Assembly: GCA_045594065.1 (NCBI GenBank)
Contig: JAZNXU010000040.1
Location: 37,269-101,268, forward strand
Origin: SIG565 sp045594065
GTDB taxonomy: Bacteria > Bacillota > Clostridia > Oscillospirales > Acutalibacteraceae
Direction of reading: 5' to 3'
Length of the DNA: 64,000 nucleotides
Shown here: piece after piece, positions 8,802 to 14,661 of the stretch
Layout: every line of letters begins with the position of its first letter
How positions within the stretch are numbered: position 1 is the stretch's first letter
The notes under the pieces: model-generated
Told to the model about the DNA's origin: nothing
The model's database searches: none
What the model saw: the letters and a program-made list of their open reading frames with translations, nothing else
Made by a program: the position numbers and the translations under genes

Positions 8802-8810
8802 ATTATACCA
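8802..8810 (-). promoter_or_regulatory. Extended -10 promoter of the sugar ABC ATPase gene
   Basis: TGG-TATAAT on the minus strand matches the extended -10 consensus, with TATAAT at 8802-8807. A TTGACA (8832-8837) lies 24 bases further upstream, too far for a normal spacer, so recognition probably relies on the extended -10. Confidence 0.5.
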
Positions 8811-8890
8811 ATTTGTAAATAAAATTACTATTGTCAACTCAGCCAAAATAAAAAAATTAAATTGTTGATATTTGCTAATAAACGGCTTAT

Positions 8891-9598
8891 TCAAAGGCTT
8901 TTTAATGCTTTATTCATAATTTCCGCAGAATTTATCTGCATGCATTCACCGAAATTCAAGTTTTCCGGAAGAATTAAATCGCCAATACTCTTTCGATGCA
9001 ATTTATTAACTCCAAGTCCGAAAACTCCAAACATTCTCTTAACCTGATGATATTTACCCTCGGTTATTGTTAATTCTGCCGTATAATCCCCTGTTATTTT
9101 AAGGGTGGCACTTTTACAGCAAGTCCCATCAGCCAAAACAACACCGCTTTTAAACTCAGCTACAAGTGACTCTTCAAGTTTACCGTCAAGCTCAATCACA
9201 TAGCATTTTGGAACATCATTTTTAGGGGAAATCACCTTGTGAGCAAAATCGCCGTCATTAGTAATAATTAAAAGTCCCGTAGTATCTCTATCCAGTCTGC
9301 CCACAGGAAACAAATCAAGATGCTTGTATTCGGGCGGCACCAAATCAACAACCGTGCTTTTATTCTTATCATTTGAGGCAGAAATTACGCCCTCGGGCTT
9401 ATTAATAATAAGATACACATTACCAATATTGGATATAACTGTATCATATATCTGAATATTATCGGACTGAGGATCGATTTTAGCATCGAACGCGCGCTGT
9501 ACCTGACCATTCACAAGTACTTTTCCGCGCCGTGCAGCGATACGTATTTCGCTACGTGAGAAATTGCTGTTAACCGATATAAATTTATCAAGTCTCAA
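8891..9598 (-). CDS. rsuA: 16S rRNA pseudouridine synthase, RsuA family
   Basis: This 235-residue protein has an N-terminal S4 RNA-binding domain (about 1-48, MRLDKFISVNSNFSRSE) and an RsuA/RluB-type catalytic domain. The catalytic aspartate lies in FPVGRLDRDTTGLLIITNDG (about 97-116), and a KYHQVKRMFGVFGLGVNKLHR block follows near 187-207. RsuA-type enzymes modify U516-equivalent uridine in 16S rRNA; RluB/RluF-type specificity cannot be excluded. The start is 2 bases after the stop of the DUF4830-like gene. Confidence 0.9.
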   Translation of the reverse strand: MRLDKFISVNSNFSRSEIRIAARRGKVLVNGQVQRAFDAKIDPQSDNIQIYDTVISNIGNVYLIINKPEGVISASNDKNKSTVVDLVPPEYKHLDLFPVGRLDRDTTGLLIITNDGDFAHKVISPKNDVPKCYVIELDGKLEESLVAEFKSGVVLADGTCCKSATLKITGDYTAELTITEGKYHQVKRMFGVFGLGVNKLHRKSIGDLILPENLNFGECMQINSAEIMNKALKSL

Positions 9599-9600
9599 TT

Positions 9601-10050
9601 TTATTTTATCTCCTTTAGCGGCAGCATAAAGCCGTTTAACTCTACCGAAGAAATATCTCCGCCAATCACGCTGCCGTCTAAAATCATTAAATTAACATAG
9701 GCATCGGTACCGTCACGAAATTGTGGAAGCATATAACGGTACACAGTTACGGTTTTACCGTAATAATCGGTCAGGTCATACCCTGCTGCTTTTTGAATTT
9801 CATTGTATTTTAAATATACATTATTGAATTTTTCGGGAATTATTACCTGTTTTTCCTCCTGCACTTCTTCATTAGGAGTAAGCCCAAGACCCTTTATAAA
9901 AGCAACTCTGGCGGCATTATCAGTAACTGATGCAGTGCCGTTTAACGCCTGTGCCGATAAAAACTCCAGAAAAATAAGAAAACATACCGTTAAACTAAAA
10001 AAAAGAACAAACAGCCTTTTGTTATTAATTTTAAAAGTAATCAGTTTCAA
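9601..10050 (-). CDS. DUF4830-like membrane-anchored or secreted protein
   Basis: This is a 149-residue protein with an N-terminal hydrophobic helix (about 13-34), then a soluble domain. The pattern VYLKYNEIQKAAGYDLTDYY, then GKTVTVYRY and a terminal GGDISSVELNGFMLPL, fits what I recall of DUF4830, a small extracytoplasmic domain found mainly in Clostridia. No enzymatic motif is visible. It sits between rsuA (2 bases downstream) and ispF (42 bases upstream). Its function is unknown. Confidence 0.7.
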   Translation of the reverse strand: MKLITFKINNKRLFVLFFSLTVCFLIFLEFLSAQALNGTASVTDNAARVAFIKGLGLTPNEEVQEEKQVIIPEKFNNVYLKYNEIQKAAGYDLTDYYGKTVTVYRYMLPQFRDGTDAYVNLMILDGSVIGGDISSVELNGFMLPLKEIK

Positions 10051-10092
10051 TTAACACACCCATTAAATAATATTATCGGATGTGCTTTTTTA

Positions 10093-10560
10093 TTACTTTA
10101 AAAGGCACACACAGTTTGCAGCTATGCCTAATTTCTCTCCGGTAAAGCCAAGTCCCTCTTCGGTTGTAGCTTTTACATTGACAGACGATATATCTACATT
10201 ACAGTCCGCGGCAATATTTGCACGCATATTTTCAATATACGGTGCCATCTTTGGTGCCTGTGCTATTATAGTTGCATCTAAATTACCGACGGTATAGCCC
10301 TGCCTTTCTATGAGCTCTACAACATTTCTTAGCAAAATTCGACTGTCGATATTCTTGTACTTATCATCGGTATCGGGAAAATGCTTACCAATATCCCCTA
10401 GTGCTGCCGCACCTAGTAAAGCATCACTTATAGCGTGAAGCAAAACATCGGCATCGGAATGACCTAGCAAGCCCTTTTCATAAGGAATTTCAACTCCGCC
10501 TATTATAAGCGGTCGGTTTTCCACCAATTTATGAACATCATATCCAAACCCGATTCTCAT
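10093..10560 (-). CDS. ispF: 2-C-methyl-D-erythritol 2,4-cyclodiphosphate synthase
   Basis: This 155-residue MEP-pathway enzyme converts the CDP-ME 2-phosphate intermediate to cyclic MEcPP. It shows GFGYDVHKL at the N-terminus (metal-binding Asp/His), GLLGHSDADVLLHAI with another metal histidine near residue 42, and the ATTEEGLGFTGEKLGI C-terminal motif. The length is typical. Its start overlaps the end of ispD by 4 bases, so the two consecutive-step genes are coupled; in some bacteria they are fused. Confidence 0.97.
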   Translation of the reverse strand: MRIGFGYDVHKLVENRPLIIGGVEIPYEKGLLGHSDADVLLHAISDALLGAAALGDIGKHFPDTDDKYKNIDSRILLRNVVELIERQGYTVGNLDATIIAQAPKMAPYIENMRANIAADCNVDISSVNVKATTEEGLGFTGEKLGIAANCVCLLK

Positions 10561-11291
10561 TGGCTTTCCCCCTGCTTTTCAATATAGAATTCTGCAAGTG
10601 CAATATCATCAGGTGTAGTAATTTTAATATTGCTATATTCACCCTTTACCACCTTAACAGGTATTCCTGCACCCTCCATAACCGAAGCGTCGTCGGTATA
10701 ATGAGAACGATCAGCGTTTTCTAAAATCGGTAAATATTTATTTATATCTACTGCCTGAGGTGTTTGAATGCAAAAAAGCTCATCACGATTGTAAGTTTTA
10801 ATAACAAATCCGTCGGGACCTATTTTCTTTATAGTATCAACCACATTTACGGCACAAACAACACAATCATTAACCATAATTTCTTCACAAACGCGGGTAA
10901 TTAATTCGCCGCTTAAAAGCGGCCGTGCGCCGTCGTGAATAAGTACCTTTTTTGCTCCTTTTACTGCTTTAAGCCCGTTAAGAACAGACTCCTGGCGGTT
11001 AGAGCCGCCAACAACAATATCCGTAAGCTTTGAAATCATATACTCGTCCGCATATTTCTGCATCTCACAAACAAACTCTTCTTTGGTAACCAAAATTATA
11101 TTTGAAATGCACTTAGAGCGTTCAAAGGCAAGTAAAGTTCTAACAATTACCGGTAATCCCCCAACCATTGCAAAAGGCTTAGAAATACCGTTCATTCTCG
11201 TGGAGGAGCCTGCAGCAACGATTATTACAGGCATAGCATTTTTATTAAGTTCGTTTTCTGTAAAGCTTAGCTCATATTCAAGTATTTTCAT
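10557..11291 (-). CDS. ispD: 2-C-methyl-D-erythritol 4-phosphate cytidylyltransferase
   Basis: This is the MEP-pathway enzyme that forms CDP-ME from MEP and CTP. The CTP-binding P-loop-like motif VIIVAAGSSTRM and a downstream lysine in GISKPF are present, together with LIHDGARPL and the C-terminal ITTPDDIALAE. The ATG at 11291 is preferred (244 residues) because AGGA lies about 7 bases upstream; the ATG at 11297 sits almost on that site. The N-terminal extension MKILEYELSFTENELN before the catalytic domain is longer than usual. It ends in ispF by 4-base overlap. Confidence 0.95.
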   Translation of the reverse strand: MKILEYELSFTENELNKNAMPVIIVAAGSSTRMNGISKPFAMVGGLPVIVRTLLAFERSKCISNIILVTKEEFVCEMQKYADEYMISKLTDIVVGGSNRQESVLNGLKAVKGAKKVLIHDGARPLLSGELITRVCEEIMVNDCVVCAVNVVDTIKKIGPDGFVIKTYNRDELFCIQTPQAVDINKYLPILENADRSHYTDDASVMEGAGIPVKVVKGEYSNIKITTPDDIALAEFYIEKQGESQ

Positions 11292-11308
11292 AAACATTTC
11301 CTAAAAAA

Positions 11309-11339
11309 GTAGGGGCGATGCCCATTCATCCGCCCCTAC
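11309..11339 (-). terminator. Terminator of the efp unit, GGGGC palindrome
   Basis: GTAGGGGCG and CGCCCCTAC form a 9 bp stem around a 13-base loop. On the minus strand a T6 tract follows, so it ends the efp transcript before ispD. The GTAGGGGCG motif resembles small palindromic repeats seen in gut Clostridia. Confidence 0.8.
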
Positions 11340-11356
11340 AAAATTATTATAAGATA

Positions 11357-11785
11357 TTATTCCTCGTCAGCGCAATCGCAATCGCAATCAAAATCAAATT
11401 CGAGGTCGGTGCCGCAGTTAGGGCAGGTAATTCCCTCTTCCTCAAGCATTTCGGCATCAAGATAGATTACATCGTTGCAGTTCGGACAGGTTACCTCATA
11501 AAGATCATCGTCACAGCAGTCACAATCCTCATCACAGCAATCGCAGTCGCCGTCGCACTCCTCATCGTCATAGATAATTTCCTCGAGGGTTGATAAATCC
11601 TCATCAACCTCATCAAGCTGGTCGGCAATGTTGAACTGCTCTTCATTAATAGCATCAATTTCCTCAGAAATATCGCCTAAAATATCAAGTATAGCAGCAA
11701 TAAGCTTGCCCTCGTTCGATTCGGTATCAAGCTTCATACCGTCTGCTAAACCCTTAACATAAGAAATTCTTTCAGAAATAGTCAT
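11357..11785 (-). CDS. Cys/Asp-rich zinc-ribbon protein (CD1247 N-terminal-domain type)
   Basis: This is a 142-residue protein. The ATG at 11785 follows GGAGG with good spacing; in-frame codons upstream lie in the end of efp. It opens with a helical domain MTISERISYVKGLADGM (about 1-70), as in clostridial CD1247-type proteins. A repetitive acidic Cys cluster follows (CDGDCDCCDEDCDCC, about 75-95), then two CPxC knuckles (CPNCNDVI and CPNCGTDL), which together form a zinc ribbon, and a final CDCDC tail. The gene lies 22 bases after efp in one unit. A translation-linked or metal-handling role is possible but unproven. Confidence 0.8.
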   Translation of the reverse strand: MTISERISYVKGLADGMKLDTESNEGKLIAAILDILGDISEEIDAINEEQFNIADQLDEVDEDLSTLEEIIYDDEECDGDCDCCDEDCDCCDDDLYEVTCPNCNDVIYLDAEMLEEEGITCPNCGTDLEFDFDCDCDCADEE

Positions 11786-11807
11786 TTTAAATTTCCTCCA
11801 AGTAAAA

Positions 11808-12365
11808 TTATGCGCGCTCCATATATTCGCCTGTGCGGGTATCAATACGAATCATATCGCCCTCATTTATGAAGAGCGGTACACGAATCTCGGCACCTGT
11901 TTCAAGAGTAGCGGGCTTCATAGCGTTTGTAGCGGTATCCCCCTTAAAGCCGGGGTCAGTCTGTGTAACCTCAAGCTCTACAAATGTAGGTGGCTCAACG
12001 CCGAAAATGTTGCCTTTATATGACAAAATCTTACAGGTCATATTCTCTTTAACGAACTTAAAGTTATCGCCGAGCTGGTCAGCATTAACAGGGATAAGTT
12101 CATAAGATTCGGGGTCCATAAAGTAGTAAAGGCCCTCATCACTGTAGGAAAATTCCATATCCTTTCTCTCAACAAAAGCAGTCGGATACTTATCATTCGG
12201 GTTAAATGTACGCTCAACAACCGAGCCTGCAATTACATTTCTGATTTTGGTGCGAACGAAAGCTGCGCCCTTACCCGGTTTTACATGCTGAAATTCGATT
12301 ATCTGATAAACGTTACCGTCCATTTCGAAAGTAACGCCGTTTCTGAAATCACCGGCACTAATCAT
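11808..12365 (-). CDS. efp: Elongation factor P
   Basis: This 185-residue EF-P has three domains: an N-terminal KOW-like domain (about 1-65), the central OB domain (about 66-128) and the C-terminal OB domain ending RIDTRTGEYMERA. EF-P relieves ribosome stalling at polyproline. The acceptor loop reads QHVKPGKGAAFVR, with lysine at the usual modification position, as in ordinary bacterial EF-P. A well-placed promoter and a GGAGG ribosome site precede it. Confidence 0.97.
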   Translation of the reverse strand: MISAGDFRNGVTFEMDGNVYQIIEFQHVKPGKGAAFVRTKIRNVIAGSVVERTFNPNDKYPTAFVERKDMEFSYSDEGLYYFMDPESYELIPVNADQLGDNFKFVKENMTCKILSYKGNIFGVEPPTFVELEVTQTDPGFKGDTATNAMKPATLETGAEIRVPLFINEGDMIRIDTRTGEYMERA

Positions 12366-12407
12366 AAAAAAATTCCTCCAAAATATTACAAATTATTTTA
12401 TACATTA

Positions 12408-12436
12408 AGTATACGGTTTTTAAACCGATTTGTCAA
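12408..12436 (-). promoter_or_regulatory. Sigma-A promoter of efp
   Basis: -35 TTGACA (12431-12436) and -10 TATACT (12408-12413) on the minus strand with a 17-base spacer, about 43 bases before the efp start codon. This separates efp transcription from the aroQ unit. Confidence 0.85.
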
Positions 12437-12448
12437 GTAAAACAGCGG

Positions 12449-12892
12449 TTATTCCTTAATTAAACCGCGCATTGCATTAACAGCCAGCATATAGCTGTTC
12501 TCTCCAAAGCCTAAAATGCTGCCAACACATACTGCCGATATAACAGATGTGTGTCTAAACTCTTCGCGAGCATGTATGTTCGACATATGAACTTCTATAA
12601 AAGGTTTATTAACAGCTGCAATAGCATCGCGCACAGCATAGCTATAATGTGTTAGTGCGCCTGCATTGATAATGCATCCGTCATAGTCATTTAAAACACT
12701 GTGAATTTTGGTTACAATCTCACCCTCACAGTTTGACTGATAAAAATCACACTCAAGCTTCATTCCCTCGGAATATGCTTTAATATTTGCGTTGATGTCA
12801 TCGAGTGTTTTTTTACCGTAAACACCTGGCTCACGAATACCTACCATATTAAGGTTGGGTCCGTTAATTATAAGTATTTTACCCTTTTTCAT
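12449..12892 (-). CDS. aroQ: 3-dehydroquinate dehydratase, type II
   Basis: This 147-residue shikimate-pathway enzyme has the type II signatures: ILIINGPNLNMVG at the N-terminus, catalytic tyrosine region REPGVYGKKTLDDI, and INAGALTHYSYAVRDAI with VHMSNIHAREEFRHTSV carrying the catalytic histidine. It forms a dodecamer in known members. The start overlaps the stop of the TIM-barrel gene (TAATG arrangement), so translation is coupled to that gene. Confidence 0.96.
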   Translation of the reverse strand: MKKGKILIINGPNLNMVGIREPGVYGKKTLDDINANIKAYSEGMKLECDFYQSNCEGEIVTKIHSVLNDYDGCIINAGALTHYSYAVRDAIAAVNKPFIEVHMSNIHAREEFRHTSVISAVCVGSILGFGENSYMLAVNAMRGLIKE

Positions 12893-13746
12893 TATTTTCT
12901 CAACTCCTGATAATAATTTTTCATAAGCTTTGCATCCTCTGCTTGAGTTCCGTCAGACTCACAGATAAAGGTGGGACAACAATTCTTTTTAGCTGTCAGC
13001 TCCATTACAGGCTCGAAATCGGGGCCGAAAACATTATCACTGAAAGTAAGATGCTTCTTCTCCCCGCCTGTCGTATATTCAATTTTTGAAAAATGCGAAT
13101 GGAACTCGCGAAGCCGCGATACTCCCAAACGATTTTCAATAGCATCGAAAATCGCTTCAAAATCGGCAAAGGTTTTAAGTCCGCCGAGTGTTCTTGCATT
13201 AAGGTGACCGAAATCTATGCAGGGCAGCAGCCTTTCATCAAGCTCACAAAGCGCCAAAACCTCTTCAAGTGTGCCTAACTGATTTATTTTGCCCATAGTT
13301 TCAGGGCAGATACGGATATTGGAAAGCCCATTATCATCAAGCGCTTTTATAGCAATCTTCATCGTGTCTATTGCAAGCTCTAGGGCGTATTCCCTTGGAA
13401 TTTTGCCGCAAGAGCCTGTGTGCACCACAATTCGGTTACCGCCCATAGCATTTACCGCGGCGGCACTATCCAAAATATATTTAACAGAATTAAGCCGCTT
13501 TTGCTCTTCAAGCGATGACATAGATATATAGTAGGGTGCGTGTAAAGACAGCGCTATGCCTTTTTCTTTAGCTTTTTCTCCTAAGAGCTTTGCCTTTTCT
13601 AAACCTATATTTACACCTTTGCCGCATTGATACTCAAAAGCATCAAGTCCCATCTTTTCGAGGTATTCGGGAACATCTAGGCTGTGCTTATAACCCATTT
13701 GCGAAAAACTGACTGAATTTCCCGCGGGACCGAATCTTGCAGACAT
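12892..13746 (-). CDS. TIM-barrel protein, endonuclease IV-like (xylose isomerase-like fold)
   Basis: This is a 284-residue protein starting at the ATG at 13746, 6 bases after AAGGAGG. Motifs SLHAPYYISMSS, IVVHTGSCG, ICPETMGK, PCIDFGHLNAR, REFHSHFSK and FICESDG carry the His/Glu/Asp metal ligands of the AP endonuclease IV family (PF01261). Sequence around the ligands suggests Nfo-like DNA repair, but the family also contains sugar isomerases, so the substrate is uncertain. It lies between yqeG (10 bases upstream) and aroQ (overlapping), apparently one operon. Confidence 0.8.
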   Translation of the reverse strand: MSARFGPAGNSVSFSQMGYKHSLDVPEYLEKMGLDAFEYQCGKGVNIGLEKAKLLGEKAKEKGIALSLHAPYYISMSSLEEQKRLNSVKYILDSAAAVNAMGGNRIVVHTGSCGKIPREYALELAIDTMKIAIKALDDNGLSNIRICPETMGKINQLGTLEEVLALCELDERLLPCIDFGHLNARTLGGLKTFADFEAIFDAIENRLGVSRLREFHSHFSKIEYTTGGEKKHLTFSDNVFGPDFEPVMELTAKKNCCPTFICESDGTQAEDAKLMKNYYQELRK

Positions 13747-13756
13747 ATAAACCTCC

Positions 13757-14242
13757 TTAAAACTTATAAAAGGAATAAAAAATTCTTTCAAGCTTTCTCT
13801 TAAATTTAAAGCTAGGTAAATCCTCAAGTAAAATTGGGTCTAAAATTATTGACCTTATGCCTGAGAGATGAGCGCCTAAAGAATCGGTAAAAAGCTGGTC
13901 GCCGACAACGGCTGCTTGTCCCCTCTTTACGCCCAACGCCTTTAAAGCCTTAAAAAACTTAAAGGGCAGAGGCTTAAGACCCAAAGCAATATAAGAAAGT
14001 CCAATTTTTTCGGCAAAGGGTTTAACCCTTTTTTCTTTCGAGTTAGATAATATTACAAGCTTTATGCCGTTTTCTTTCATACTTACAAGCCAATCGGTAA
14101 GACCATCTGTAAGGTTTTGACCGTGATGAGTAGATAAGGTATTATCCACATCAAGTATTAAAGCAGTAATACCCAGCTTGTTCAAAAGTTCAACATTAAT
14201 ATCTGTGATTTTAATAAGCTTTACATTCGGTTTAAATAACAT
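13757..14242 (-). CDS. yqeG: YqeG-family HAD IIIA-type phosphatase
   Basis: This 161-residue HAD-superfamily protein has motif I LDVDNTLS (nucleophile and acid/base aspartates near 31 and 33), motif II VILSNS, a conserved lysine in GLKPLPFKF and motif III/IV VVGDQLFTDSLGAH. These define the YqeG/PGP-like subfamily common in Firmicutes. The physiological substrate in bacteria is not established. It is the first gene of the yqeG / TIM-barrel / aroQ unit and is separated from rpsU by a terminator. Confidence 0.92.
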   Translation of the reverse strand: MLFKPNVKLIKITDINVELLNKLGITALILDVDNTLSTHHGQNLTDGLTDWLVSMKENGIKLVILSNSKEKRVKPFAEKIGLSYIALGLKPLPFKFFKALKALGVKRGQAAVVGDQLFTDSLGAHLSGIRSIILDPILLEDLPSFKFKRKLERIFYSFYKF

Positions 14243-14262
14243 AAAAAATAATTCTCCGAAAC

Positions 14263-14292
14263 AAAAAAAGCGGTTTGAAAAACCGCTTTTTA
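14263..14292 (-). terminator. Rho-independent terminator of rpsU
   Basis: AAAAAGCGGTTT and AAACCGCTTTTT form a long stem with a 3-base loop, followed on the minus strand by further Ts. It is just downstream of rpsU. Confidence 0.9.
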
Positions 14293-14308
14293 CTGATAAA
14301 AATATCGC

Positions 14309-14485
14309 TTAGCGGAATTTGCGCTTGCGTGCTGCTTCCGACTTCTTTTTGCGTTTTACAGAGGGCTTTTCATAATGCTCTCTTTTACGAACTTCCTGAA
14401 TTACGCCGTCTTTAGCCGTCTGTCTTTTAAAACGACGAAGAGCGTTATCAAGTGATTCGTTTTCCTTTAAACGTACCTGACTCAT
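14309..14485 (-). CDS. rpsU: 30S ribosomal protein bS21
   Basis: This 58-residue basic protein begins MSQVRLKENESLDNALRRFK and ends in a Lys/Arg-rich tail (KKKSEAARKRKFR), the standard bS21 form. The ATG at 14485 follows AAGGAGG with 8-base spacing; upstream in-frame codons lie in the promoter/leader. bS21 sits near the 3' end of 16S rRNA on the 30S platform and helps initiation. It is monocistronic, with its own promoter and terminator. Confidence 0.97.
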   Translation of the reverse strand: MSQVRLKENESLDNALRRFKRQTAKDGVIQEVRKREHYEKPSVKRKKKSEAARKRKFR

Positions 14486-14533
14486 TGATTTTCCCTCCTT
14501 TTGCATATTCTTAGAGGTCACGAATATGATACG

Positions 14534-14563
14534 ATTATACAATAACTCCTGCCACGTTGTCAA
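14534..14563 (-). promoter_or_regulatory. Sigma-A promoter of rpsU
   Basis: -35 TTGACA (14558-14563) and -10 TATAAT (14534-14539), both perfect consensus, with an 18-base spacer, about 49 bases from the start codon. It fits a highly expressed ribosomal gene. Confidence 0.9.
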
Positions 14564-14603
14564 GAGAAATTATTAAATATTCCAAAGTTTTTGCATATTA
14601 TCA

Positions 14604-14632
14604 TTGATTATTTTGTGAAAATAATGTATTAT
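14604..14632 (+). promoter_or_regulatory. Promoter of the P-type ATPase-like gene
   Basis: -35 TTGATT (14604-14609) and -10 TATTAT (14627-14632) with a 17-base spacer, 30 bases before the ATG at 14662, which also has a GGAGG site. The gene therefore keeps working-looking expression signals. Confidence 0.7.
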
Positions 14633-14661
14633 ATTGATGAAATCAGATTTGGAGGAATAAT

